Positions 35,944 to 44,333 of a stretch of 49,723 bases of DNA are shown piece after piece. Each line of letters opens with the position of its first letter. Position 1 is the stretch's first letter. The DNA comes from Propionivibrio sp. (GTDB lineage Bacteria; Pseudomonadota; Gammaproteobacteria; Burkholderiales; Rhodocyclaceae). A program made the position numbers and the translations under genes. The stretch covers positions 1 to 49,723 of the forward strand of contig NZ_JAEUOI010000103.1 of assembly GCF_016790145.1 (NCBI RefSeq), written 5' to 3'. The notes below the pieces were generated by a model. It saw only the letters and a program-made list of their open reading frames with translations. It had not been told where the DNA came from and searched no databases.

Positions 35944-37890
35944 GTGAAAACCGCCAACTGTCCTTCCTGCGGCGCTCCGGTCGGCTTCCGCTCGGCGGCC
36001 TCGGTTTATGCCGTGTGCGAGTTCTGTCGCAGCACTCTGCTGCGTGATGGCGAGGATCTGAAAAACCTCGGGCGCATGGCCGATCTGATGGACGACCCGA
36101 CGCTGATCCAGATCGGCAGTGAGGGAAGCTACCGCGGGCTGCACTTTGTCGTCATCGGGCGTATCCAGCTCAGGCACGAGTCGGGCCTCTGGAACGAGTG
36201 GCACATCCTCTTCGACGACGCGCGCAGCGCGTGGCTATCGGAGGCGGGAGGCGAATACGTGGTCAGTTCGCTGGTGCCGGTGACTGAAACACTGCCGGCA
36301 TTCGAAACGCTGGCACCGGAAATGCAGATCAGCGTTGCCGGACGCCCCTTTACCGTCACCGATCTCGAATCGGCGCGCTGCATCTCCGGGCAGGGCGAAC
36401 TGCCGTTCAGGGTCGAGGCCGGCTACGACGTCAACACCGCCGACCTGAGAAGCAGCGACCGCTTTGTCACCATCGACTACAGCGAAACGCCGCCACTGGT
36501 TTTTGTCGGCTATCCGGTGACCTTCGACGAACTCAAGCTCAGCCATCTCAAGGATTCCGCTGCGGCGACGGCGGGCGGCACGCCAAGTGTCAAGGCCCGT
36601 GCTTTCAACTGCCCGCATTGCGCGTCGCCGCTCAGTGTGCACTCCGGCGCCATTGAAAGCGTCGCCTGTGACAGTTGCGGCTCGATCATCGGCATCGACA
36701 ACGAGAACGTGCAATTGCTGGCGCGCGCCGCGCAGTCGATGCGCATCGAGCCGTGGTTGCCGCTCGGCAGCAAGGGCAAGCTGCACGACATCGAGTGGGA
36801 AGCCATCGGTTTCCTGCGTCGCAGTACGCAATCGGGTGGCATAGACTTCGCGTGGTCCGAATACCTGCTGTTCAACGCCGAACAGGGCTTTGCCTGGCTG
36901 ACGGAATATCAGGGGCACTGGAACTTTGCACGTACCCTGTCCAGTCCGCCGCCGGTCAGTCGCGGGCAGGCTTCATTCAAGCGCAAGGACGGTGAGTTCA
37001 AGCTGTTCAATTCTGGCAAGGCGGAAGTCGTCTACGTCGTCGGCGAATTCTACTGGCGTGTCGCCGTTGGCGAATCGTGCCTGGTCGAGGACTACATCTG
37101 TCCGCCGCTGATGCTCTCGCGCGAGGTGACTGACAAGGAAGCCAGTTGGTCGCTGAGCGAGTATCTGGAGCCGGAAGATCTGTGTGCCGCGTTCAAGATC
37201 AGCTTTACGCCGCCGGCACGGATCGGCGTCTTTGCCAACCAGCCCAACCCGCTGAGCGAACGGCATCGCGGTGTATGCCGGCTGTTCTGGAAGCTGGCGC
37301 TGGCGGCAACGCTGGTGCAACTGGCTTTCGTTTTCATATTCTCCTCGCATCTTGTCCTCAAACAGCAGGTGGTTCTTTCGCCGCACAATGAGGACGCGAC
37401 GCTGACCACGCAGGAATTTACCCTGCAAAGCCGGGCGCGAACGCTGCGCGTGCGTCACAGCACCGACGTCGATAACAACTGGGTCGATATCACCACCACA
37501 CTGGTCGAGAAAAAAACCGGAGAAGCCTATCAGGGCGCGCAGGAAGTCAGCTATTACCGGGGTGTCGATGATGGCGAAAGCTGGTCGGAAGGAACCAGGG
37601 ACGATGCCATCGCCTTCAGGGACGTCCCGCCCGGAAACTACTACCTGACCATCGAGTACGAACTGGGCAAGGACAGGCGGGCCGCCGTGTTCGATACGAT
37701 TGAAGTCGTACGCAATCCGGTGACCTGGTCCAACTATGTGCTCCTGATGATCTTTCTTGTCGTTTTCCCGCTCTATTCACGCTGGCGGCGCAATGCCTTC
37801 GAAGCGCGACGCTGGAACGAAAGCGATCTCGGCGGGGGTGATGAAAGCGAGATTGATTTTGGTGACTCGGGAAGCGATGGGGACGATTAG
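35944..37890 (+). CDS. DUF4178 protein with two zinc ribbons and C-terminal membrane segments
   Basis: 648 residues from a GTG start. A zinc ribbon opens the protein (CPSC at 6-9, CEFC at 25-28) and is followed by a DUF4178 domain. A second ribbon (CPHC...CDSC, about 222-242) is followed by a second DUF4178 domain, so the first 430 residues look like a tandem duplication. A membrane helix lies at about 447-466, then an exposed beta-rich domain of about 130 residues, then a second helix near 598-616 and an acidic tail ending in aspartates. Function unknown. The ribbons suggest cytoplasmic binding to a partner or nucleic acid. The stop abuts the next ATG. Confidence 0.85.
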   Translation: MKTANCPSCGAPVGFRSAASVYAVCEFCRSTLLRDGEDLKNLGRMADLMDDPTLIQIGSEGSYRGLHFVVIGRIQLRHESGLWNEWHILFDDARSAWLSEAGGEYVVSSLVPVTETLPAFETLAPEMQISVAGRPFTVTDLESARCISGQGELPFRVEAGYDVNTADLRSSDRFVTIDYSETPPLVFVGYPVTFDELKLSHLKDSAAATAGGTPSVKARAFNCPHCASPLSVHSGAIESVACDSCGSIIGIDNENVQLLARAAQSMRIEPWLPLGSKGKLHDIEWEAIGFLRRSTQSGGIDFAWSEYLLFNAEQGFAWLTEYQGHWNFARTLSSPPPVSRGQASFKRKDGEFKLFNSGKAEVVYVVGEFYWRVAVGESCLVEDYICPPLMLSREVTDKEASWSLSEYLEPEDLCAAFKISFTPPARIGVFANQPNPLSERHRGVCRLFWKLALAATLVQLAFVFIFSSHLVLKQQVVLSPHNEDATLTTQEFTLQSRARTLRVRHSTDVDNNWVDITTTLVEKKTGEAYQGAQEVSYYRGVDDGESWSEGTRDDAIAFRDVPPGNYYLTIEYELGKDRRAAVFDTIEVVRNPVTWSNYVLLMIFLVVFPLYSRWRRNAFEARRWNESDLGGGDESEIDFGDSGSDGDD

Positions 37891-38037
37891 ATGATCAAGA
37901 CCAACCTCGTCATCGGGCTGCTTGCGCTGGCTTTCTTTACCCACGCCCAGTATCAGGGCTGGAACCTCTTCGAGCAAAGTGCCGCCGCACAGACTTCGCG
38001 GCTTTCAGGGAGCTCAAGCCGGGCGTATCACAAGTAA
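37891..38037 (+). CDS. 48-residue small membrane or secreted protein
   Basis: The ATG follows the DUF4178 stop with no gap. The product has a short basic start (MIKTN), one hydrophobic helix (LVIGLLALAFF), then HAQYQGWNLFEQ and a Ser/Ala-rich tail ending AYHK. It could be a single-pass small subunit or a cleaved peptide. Direct coupling to the upstream gene and clean composition argue that it is real. I do not know a named family for it. Confidence 0.65.
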   Translation: MIKTNLVIGLLALAFFTHAQYQGWNLFEQSAAAQTSRLSGSSSRAYHK

Positions 38038-38177
38038 GTCCAGCATTTTATGTGCCGTGGGTGTGCCAGAAAAATCTGATTGGCATATAAAAAACAACGA
38101 TTGAAGATCCCTGAATGAACCTGAAAACCTTAGTTAAGCGCGACGAATTGGCCGCAACAACAAGGTTGGCCAGTTTT

Positions 38178-38257
38178 TGGCCCTCACCCCATCCCTCTCC
38201 CGCAGGGAGAGGGGGTTTGCACCCTTCTCCCTGCGGGAGAAGGGCTGGGGATGAGGG
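38178..38257. repeat. dispersed repeat R-A, copy 2 (complete)
   Basis: The 80-base element reads CCCTCACCCCATCCCTCTCC, CGCAGGGAGAGGGGGTTTGC, ACCCTTCTCCCTGCGGGAGA, AGGGCTGGGGATGAGGGC. Outer ends (CCCTCACCCC / GGGGATGAGGG) and inner blocks are palindromic. Copy 1 at 139-197 lacks the last 20 bases of this form. The rest of this gap (38038-38177) shows nothing I recognise. Confidence 0.75.
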
Positions 38258-38296
38258 CTTACGATATTGGCAGCACGCCATATTGCGGTTTTAAGG

Positions 38297-39796
38297 ATGA
38301 ATCAGGCTCTCCTCTTTTCCGTCTTCATCATCGCTTCCTGCGGCCTGGCTTACGAGCTGATCGCCGGTGCGCTGTCGAGCTATCTGCTTGGCGATTCGAT
38401 CACCCAGTTTTCCACCGTCATCGGCACCTACCTGTTCGCCATGGGCATCGGTTCGTGGCTGTCGCGCTATGTCGAGCGCAATCTGGTGGCACGTTTTGTT
38501 CAGATCGAGCTGATGGTCGGCGTGCTCGGCGGGTTTTCTGCGGCGGCGCTTTTCTTCATTTTCGTCTGGTTCACGACGCCTTTCCAGGTGGCGCTGTATC
38601 TCGCGGTATTCGGCATCGGTGTGCTGGTCGGGCTGGAAATACCGCTCATCATGCGTATTCTCAAGCGCGACCTGAGCTTCAAAGATCTCGTTTCGCAGGT
38701 GCTCACCTTCGACTATCTTGGCGCGCTCGCCGTCTCCATCCTCTTTCCCTTGCTGCTGGTGCCACAGCTCGGGCTGGTACGCAGCGGCCTGCTCTTCGGC
38801 CTGCTCAACGTGTTGGTAGCACTATGGGCGCTGTGGATTTTCCGCGAGCAACTGCGCAATACCTTCTGGCTGAAGACGCAGGCCTTTGTCTCGCTTGGCG
38901 TACTGGCTATCGGCTTTGCCGCTGCCGGCCAGTTCACCTCGCTGGCCGAGGCGCACCTCTATGCCGACGAGATCGTGTACAACGAAACCTCGCCCTACCA
39001 GCACATCGTGATTACCCGCTGGAAGGACGATCTGCGCCTGTTTCTGAACAACAACCTGCAATTCAGTTCGCGCGACGAATACCGCTACCACGAGGCTTTG
39101 GTGCATCCGGGTTTGTCTACGCTGCCCGTAGCGCGACGCGTGCTGGTGCTCGGTGGTGGCGACGGCCTGGCCGTGCGCGAGATTTTGAAGTATCCGCAGG
39201 TCGAGTCAATAACGCTGGTCGACCTCGACCCGGCGATGACACAGCTTTTCTCGACGGCCGCTGCGCTACGCAAGCTTAACGAGGATGCGCTGCATTCGCC
39301 AAAGGTCAAAGTGATCAACGCCGACGCCCTGAAATGGCTGGAAGACAACGCGGAACTTTTCGACTTCGTGGTGGTGGATTTCCCCGACCCCTCCAACTTC
39401 GCCATCGGCAAACTCTACAGCGCGGCCTTCTATCGTCTGCTTGAAAAGCACCTGACGGCGGGTGCGCTGGCCGTCATCCAATCCACCTCACCGCTCTACG
39501 CCCGGCAATCGTTCTGGTGCGTCGTCAGCACACTGGAGAGCGTGGGTTTCGTTACCACGCCCTATCATGCGCTGGTGCCGTCTTTTGGCGAATGGGGCTT
39601 CGTGCTGGCCGGTCGCCGTGCCTATCGGCCCCCCGCCAGCTATGCCGTTGCAACACGCTTCCTGACGCCTGAAGCCACCCCGGCGCTGTTCCAGTTTCCC
39701 AAGGACATGGCGCGTGTCGATGCCGAAGTCAACCGGCTCAACAACCAGGTGCTGGTGCGCTACTTCGAAAGCGAGTGGCGGCAGGTCATCCGCTGA
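38297..39796 (+). CDS. membrane-anchored spermidine synthase-like aminopropyltransferase
   Basis: 499 residues in two parts. The first 212 residues hold seven predicted membrane helices (about 3-27, 38-56, 68-92, 97-117, 137-155, 163-183, 193-212). The rest is a spermidine synthase fold: YQHIVITRW (234-242), LFLNNNLQFSSRDEYRYHEA, the cofactor loop LGGGDG (285-290) and DFPDP (361-365) at the catalytic DxxDP position. It should bind decarboxylated AdoMet, made by SpeD encoded in the same cluster, and transfer an aminopropyl group to an acceptor near the membrane. The acceptor is unknown. The ATG at 38297 has AAGG unusually close; an earlier start at 38267 adds ten residues. Confidence 0.88.
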   Translation: MNQALLFSVFIIASCGLAYELIAGALSSYLLGDSITQFSTVIGTYLFAMGIGSWLSRYVERNLVARFVQIELMVGVLGGFSAAALFFIFVWFTTPFQVALYLAVFGIGVLVGLEIPLIMRILKRDLSFKDLVSQVLTFDYLGALAVSILFPLLLVPQLGLVRSGLLFGLLNVLVALWALWIFREQLRNTFWLKTQAFVSLGVLAIGFAAAGQFTSLAEAHLYADEIVYNETSPYQHIVITRWKDDLRLFLNNNLQFSSRDEYRYHEALVHPGLSTLPVARRVLVLGGGDGLAVREILKYPQVESITLVDLDPAMTQLFSTAAALRKLNEDALHSPKVKVINADALKWLEDNAELFDFVVVDFPDPSNFAIGKLYSAAFYRLLEKHLTAGALAVIQSTSPLYARQSFWCVVSTLESVGFVTTPYHALVPSFGEWGFVLAGRRAYRPPASYAVATRFLTPEATPALFQFPKDMARVDAEVNRLNNQVLVRYFESEWRQVIR

Positions 39797-39832
39797 ACCA
39801 GGGCGACTATGAATTTTAAAATCTACCTCTTT

Positions 39833-39930
39833 CGACGCAGAGTACGCAGAGACGCAGAGCGCGCCGAGAAAATCGTTGGTGTAACAGAATCTTTCCCTTC
39901 TCTGCGTCTCTGCGATCTCTGCGTTGAGAG
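39833..39930. repeat. dispersed repeat R-C, copy 3
   Basis: GACGCAGAGTACGCAGAGAC at 39834-39853 and the complementary CTCTGCGTCTCTGCGATCTC at 39899-39918 make long pairing arms built from CGCAGAG heptamers, with about 45 bases between. It is the clearest of the three R-C copies and lies between the aminopropyltransferase and amine-oxidase-like genes. Confidence 0.65.
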
Positions 39931-40001
39931 CGTTTTGTCCTGGTTTTTCACACCCTGCCAATTTTGCTTCGCGGGCCTGCGACCGAGTTGTATGCCACGC
40001 A

Positions 40002-41639
40002 ATGGATAGACGCGATTTCCTCGCTTCGCTGGCCGCCGCCGGTCTGGCGTCGCTGACCGGGTGCGACGCGCCGGCCAGTATCCCCTTGCCGCCAGGCGAA
40101 CTGCTCGGCACGGCACTGGAAACCGGTCACCGTCTGCGCCAAAGCAATCTGCCGCCAGCGTCTGAAACCCGGCGCGTTCCGGTGCTCATTGTCGGTGCCG
40201 GCATCGGCGGACTGTCAGCCGGATGGAAACTTGCCAAAGCGGGCTTCAATGATTTCCTGATGGTCGAACTGGAAGCCGGGCCGGGAGGAAATTCCCGGGC
40301 CGGCCGCAACGAAGTCAGTGCTTACCCGCTCGCCGCGCATTACCTTCCATTGCCGACGCTTGAGGCTACTGCGGTGCGCGAGTTGCTGGCCGAACTCGGC
40401 GTCCTGCACGGCGATGCGCGTGCCGCACGCCCGATCTATGACGAACGCTACCTCTGCGCCATGCCGCAGGAGCGCTTGTACCGCAACGGCTGGTGGCAGG
40501 ATGGCGTCCTGCCGCAGAACGGCGTGAGTGCTGCAGAGCGCGAACAGTACCGGCGCTTTTATGTCCTGATGGATGCCTTCAAGCAGCGACGCGATGGTCA
40601 ACAGCGCGCCTTTGCCCTGCCCATGGAACTCTCCAGCCGCGCTCCCGACCTGCTGGCGCTCGACCGGCTCACCCTACGCGACTGGCTGCTGGCGCAAGGT
40701 CTGGATTCGCCACACCTGCACTGGTACGTCGACTATGCCTGCCGCGACGATTACGGAACGGGCAGCGCCGAAGTATCGGCGTGGGCCGGCATCCACTACT
40801 TTGCTTGCCGCAACGGCGAAGCGCAGGACGCGGCGAGCGACACCGTGCTCACCACGCCGGGCGGCAATGGCTGGCTGGCGGAAGGCCTGGCGCAAGGCAT
40901 CAAGGCACGCGCCGGTGATCGCCTGCTGGGCGGGACGCTGGCTTTCCGCGTTGCCGAAGTGGACGGGCAGATGCACGTCGACCTTTGGCGGCCGGCAGAA
41001 CAGCGCACACTGCGCGTGATCGCAGAGCAACTGATCTGGGCGGCGCCGCTCTTTCTCGTGCCTCATGTCCTTGTCGGGAACGACTCGCTGAAGGCCGCCG
41101 CCCGCCGCTATTCCCACGCCCCCTGGCTGGTCGCCAACCTGACGCTCTCGCGCTTTCCGGGGGAAAGAGCCGGCAGCGCAATGGCCTGGGACAATGTGCT
41201 TTACGACAGCCCCGGTCTGGGCTACGTTGTGGCTACGCACCAGCAGATGCGCATGCGTCCGGGCGCCACCGTGTTCACCTACTACCGTGCGCTGGCCGGC
41301 ATGTCACCGCAACAGGGCAGGGCGGCCTTGCAGGACACCTCACGCGAGGCCTGGGCCGAGCAGATTCTTGCCGAACTCGAACGGCCGCATCCCGACATCC
41401 GGCAGGTGACAACGCGCCTCGATATCTTCCGCAACGCGCACGCCATGGCGCGCCCGCTACCGGGGCTGATCTGGGGTGACGCACGCCGGATGTTTGCCGC
41501 CGATGGCGCGCGCCTGCGCTTTGCCCACGCCGACGTCAGCGGCTTCTCGCTGTTCGAGGAAGCGCAGTATCGCGGGGTACTGGCGGCAGAAAGAACGCTG
41601 CGCCGAATGGGCAAAAACTTTGTAACTTCGCTAAGCTGA
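40002..41639 (+). CDS. Tat-type lipoprotein, FAD-dependent amine-oxidase-like protein
   Basis: 545 residues. The N-terminus MDRRDFLASLAAAGLASLTGC combines a twin-arginine motif (RRDFL) with a lipobox (LTGC, Cys21), so it is probably folded with its cofactor, exported by Tat and lipid-anchored. Next comes the FAD-binding VLIVGAGIGGLSAGWKLAKA (GAGIGG at 65-70) with an acidic residue ending the second strand (VELEAGPGGNS). The rest fits the flavin amine oxidase/NAD(P)-binding Rossmann group. Context with SpeD and an aminopropyltransferase suggests oxidation of a polyamine or aminopropylated product. The start is the ATG at 40002; earlier in-frame codons lie in repeat R-C. Confidence 0.82.
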   Translation: MDRRDFLASLAAAGLASLTGCDAPASIPLPPGELLGTALETGHRLRQSNLPPASETRRVPVLIVGAGIGGLSAGWKLAKAGFNDFLMVELEAGPGGNSRAGRNEVSAYPLAAHYLPLPTLEATAVRELLAELGVLHGDARAARPIYDERYLCAMPQERLYRNGWWQDGVLPQNGVSAAEREQYRRFYVLMDAFKQRRDGQQRAFALPMELSSRAPDLLALDRLTLRDWLLAQGLDSPHLHWYVDYACRDDYGTGSAEVSAWAGIHYFACRNGEAQDAASDTVLTTPGGNGWLAEGLAQGIKARAGDRLLGGTLAFRVAEVDGQMHVDLWRPAEQRTLRVIAEQLIWAAPLFLVPHVLVGNDSLKAAARRYSHAPWLVANLTLSRFPGERAGSAMAWDNVLYDSPGLGYVVATHQQMRMRPGATVFTYYRALAGMSPQQGRAALQDTSREAWAEQILAELERPHPDIRQVTTRLDIFRNAHAMARPLPGLIWGDARRMFAADGARLRFAHADVSGFSLFEEAQYRGVLAAERTLRRMGKNFVTSLS

Positions 41640-41650
41640 GAACAACTGAA

Positions 41651-42040
41651 ATGAATGGTCTGCACCTCATCGCCGAACTCCATGACTGTCGCTGCGAGCC
41701 ACGCCTGCTGCGCAGCGTCGACGCGCTGCGCGAACTGTGTCTGGCGGTGTGCATGGCACCCGGCCTGACGCCGGTCGGGCAGATCTTCCATCAGTTCGGT
41801 AGCGACGCGGAACCGGCCGGCGCCACCGGCGCGGTGATTCTCGCCGAATCGCATCTGGCAGTGCATACCTGGCCAGAACTGAACGCCGTCACGCTCGACC
41901 TCTACGTCTGCAACTTCAGTCAGGACAACAGCATCGCCGCGCGTGCCGCCTGCGGGCAACTGATCGCCGCCTTCGCCCCGAAGCGGGTGGAGAGACGCGA
42001 GGTCGAGCGCGGAACGTGCTCGAAAACACCCGCGACTTGA
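41651..42040 (+). CDS. speD: S-adenosylmethionine decarboxylase proenzyme
   Basis: 129 residues, prokaryotic class 1B type. The proenzyme cleaves itself at Glu66-Ser67 in LAESHLAVHTWPE, turning Ser67 into the pyruvoyl cofactor. His72 and Cys87 (DLYVCNF) correspond to the His and Cys needed for processing and catalysis (T. maritima Ser63, His68, Cys83, all offset by four). It supplies decarboxylated AdoMet, the aminopropyl donor. It starts 12 bases after the flavoprotein stop and is the last gene of the cluster. The extra C-terminal tail is basic. Confidence 0.9.
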   Translation: MNGLHLIAELHDCRCEPRLLRSVDALRELCLAVCMAPGLTPVGQIFHQFGSDAEPAGATGAVILAESHLAVHTWPELNAVTLDLYVCNFSQDNSIAARAACGQLIAAFAPKRVERREVERGTCSKTPAT

Positions 42041-42069
42041 TCTGCCCCAGCGCTATCCGCTTCAGACTT

Positions 42070-42150
42070 GGCAGGTCGGGTTAGCGACAGCGTAACCCGA
42101 CGTTTCGCCAGCGTGTCCGGGTTATGCCTTGCGCTCTAACCTGACCTACA
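42070..42150. repeat. dispersed repeat R-B, copy 2
   Basis: GGCAGGTCGGGTTAGCG then AGCGTAACCCGACGTTTCGC, followed by GTCCGGGTTATGCC and GCTCTAACCTGACC. Its first 45 bases match the element between ntrB and ntrC in inverted orientation. It ends the polyamine-type cluster. The rest of this gap, to 42261, holds the trpB2 promoter region; I see no convincing boxes. Confidence 0.65.
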
Positions 42151-42261
42151 GGGCTCCGGTGCAATTCAAATGCAATCGCTCAAGCTACGCTTGCTGCATG
42201 ACGCTCTGGCCCCGGCTATACTTGCAGCTTTCCAACCAATAACAAGTTTCAGGGAACTTCA

Positions 42262-43626
42262 ATGGAGTCGCTTCGCTTCGTCCTGCCCCAATCCGAAATT
42301 CCGACGCATTGGTACAACGTGGTGGCCGACATGCCGAATCCGCCCTTGCCGCCGCTCGCGCCGGACGGCAAACCGGCGACGCCGGAGCAGATGGGGGCGA
42401 TCTTCCCGATGGCCATTCTCGAGCAGGAAATGTCGAGCGAGCGCTGGATACAGATTCCGCAGCCGGTACGCGAAATCTATCGCCTGTGGCGCCCCTCGCC
42501 GCTGGTGCGCGCCGCGCGGCTCGAAGAGATGCTCGGTACTCCAGCCCGAATCTATTACAAGAATGAAGGCGTTTCGCCGGCCGGTTCGCACAAGCCCAAT
42601 ACCGCCGTGGCGCAGGCCTATTACAACAAGCAGGCGGGGATCAAACGCATTACCACCGAGACCGGCGCCGGGCAATGGGGGTGTTCGATGGCGCTGGCCG
42701 GGCAGATGTTCGGGCTTGAAGTGCGCGTCTACATGGTCAAGATCAGCTACCAGCAGAAGCCTTACCGCCGCTCGATGATGCAGACCTGGGGTGCCGAGGT
42801 GTTCGCCAGTCCGTCGGCGATGACGCAGACCGGACGCGCTGCACTGGAAAAGGACCCGGACAATAAGGGTTCGCTCGGACTGGCGATTTCCGAGGCGGTC
42901 GAGGAGGCGGCTTCACGCGCCGACACCAACTACGCGCTCGGCTCGGTGCTCAATCACGTTGCCCTGCATCAGACGATCATCGGGCTGGAAGCCAGAAAGC
43001 AGTTTGAACTCGCCGGCGACTGGCCGGACATCGTCTTCGCGCCCTGCGGTGGCGGTTCCTCGTTTGCCGGTATCGCCTTTCCGTTCATTGCCGACAATGC
43101 GGCCGGCGGGCGCAATGGCAAGCCGGTGCGGTTGGTGGCGGTCGAGCCCTCGTCCTGCCCGTCGCTGACCAAGGGCCAATATGCCTACGACTTTGGCGAT
43201 GCGTCCGGCTTCACGCCGCTGATGAAGATGTTCACCCTCGGCCATGACTTCATGCCGCCGGGAATCCATGCCGGCGGTCTGCGCTATCACGGCGCTTCGC
43301 CGCTCGTCTCGCAGCTTTACAAGGAAGGGCTGATTGAAGCGATGGCCGTTCCGCAACTGGCGACCTTCGAAGCCGGCGTCAGGTTTGCCCATGCCGAAGG
43401 CATTATACCGGCACCGGAGTCGAACCATGCCATCCGTGCCGCCATCGACGAGGCGCTACGCTGCAAGGAGAGCGGCGAGGCGAAGACCATCCTCGTCAAC
43501 CTGACCGGCCACGGCCATTTCGACATGGCATCCTATGACCGTTATTTCTCGGGTGAACTGGAAGACTTCGACTATCCTGAAGAAGCGATCAAGGCCTCAC
43601 TGCAGCATTTGCCGAAGTTCGGCTGA
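42262..43626 (+). CDS. TrpB2-type tryptophan synthase beta-like protein
   Basis: 454 residues, PLP-dependent. It belongs to the longer TrpB2 group (N-terminal extension with WYNVVADMPNPPLPPLAPDG), distinct from ordinary TrpB. The cofactor lysine is in GSHKPNTA, the catalytic glutamate in TETGAGQWG, and the phosphate loop is PCGGGSSFAG. No trpA is adjacent. TrpB2 proteins can condense serine and indole alone and often salvage indole; that role here is inferred. GGGAA precedes the ATG. Confidence 0.9.
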   Translation: MESLRFVLPQSEIPTHWYNVVADMPNPPLPPLAPDGKPATPEQMGAIFPMAILEQEMSSERWIQIPQPVREIYRLWRPSPLVRAARLEEMLGTPARIYYKNEGVSPAGSHKPNTAVAQAYYNKQAGIKRITTETGAGQWGCSMALAGQMFGLEVRVYMVKISYQQKPYRRSMMQTWGAEVFASPSAMTQTGRAALEKDPDNKGSLGLAISEAVEEAASRADTNYALGSVLNHVALHQTIIGLEARKQFELAGDWPDIVFAPCGGGSSFAGIAFPFIADNAAGGRNGKPVRLVAVEPSSCPSLTKGQYAYDFGDASGFTPLMKMFTLGHDFMPPGIHAGGLRYHGASPLVSQLYKEGLIEAMAVPQLATFEAGVRFAHAEGIIPAPESNHAIRAAIDEALRCKESGEAKTILVNLTGHGHFDMASYDRYFSGELEDFDYPEEAIKASLQHLPKFG

Positions 43627-43646
43627 CGCAAAGGAAAACCCGTCAT

Positions 43647-44333
43647 ATGCGCGCCTTTGTATTTCTGTTGATACTGGCCAACCTGTTCTTTCTGGCGTGG
43701 ACGCACGGCTATCTCGGTTCCTCGTCCAATCCTGATTCCCTGCGTGTGCAGCAGCAACTGCTGGCCGATCAGATCCGCATTGTTGCACGCGACGAAGCGC
43801 CGGCAGAAAAGATCAAGACTGACAGTGTGGCAAAGGCTGTTGAAAACAAGACCGTACAGACCTGCATCCTGTTGAGCGATTTGCCGATTGTGGAAATTGT
43901 CCGCCTGGAAAGTCTGCTGGCTGAAAAATGGCCGGCATTCAAGGCAGAGCGCACCAAGATCGCGGGCAGTGCGAGCTACTGGGTCTTTATTCCTCCATTA
44001 GCCAGCAAGCAGGAGACCGACAATAAAGCGGCCGAGCTGAAAAGACTCGGCATTCCCGAGTTCTTTGTCGTGCAGGAGAGCGGGCCGAACAACCGGGCCA
44101 TTTCACTGGGCTTGTTTTCGAGCCGGGAGGCAGCCACGGCGCATCTCGAAATCCTGCGTGCCAAGGGCGTCAAGTCCGCCCGGGTGGCCGAACGCAATCT
44201 CAAACCGCTGTCGGACTCGCTCGAAATTAACGGTCCGGTAGCGCAGACCGAAGCGCTGCGCCAGGCCCTTGCCGAAGCGCTCCCGGGAAGCAAGCCGGGA
44301 GCCTGTAACAATCAGGCGAAGACGGCGCAATGA
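43647..44333 (+). CDS. SPOR-domain-like membrane protein
   Basis: 228 residues. An N-terminal membrane helix (about 3-24) is followed by a short linker and a region at about 108-185 with the SPOR pattern: ASYWVFIPPLASKQETDNKA, then LGLFSSREAATAHLEILRAK. SPOR domains bind denuded peptidoglycan at division sites. Sequence similarity is weak, so this is a fold-level call. It overlaps coaE by four bases and precedes zapD, also a division gene. Confidence 0.7.
   Translation: MRAFVFLLILANLFFLAWTHGYLGSSSNPDSLRVQQQLLADQIRIVARDEAPAEKIKTDSVAKAVENKTVQTCILLSDLPIVEIVRLESLLAEKWPAFKAERTKIAGSASYWVFIPPLASKQETDNKAAELKRLGIPEFFVVQESGPNNRAISLGLFSSREAATAHLEILRAKGVKSARVAERNLKPLSDSLEINGPVAQTEALRQALAEALPGSKPGACNNQAKTAQ

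Noticed and set aside
42191-42222. TTGCTG and TATACT as a promoter for the TrpB2 gene
   Set aside because: The spacing is 20 bp, and the -35 box is poor, so I did not list it as a feature.
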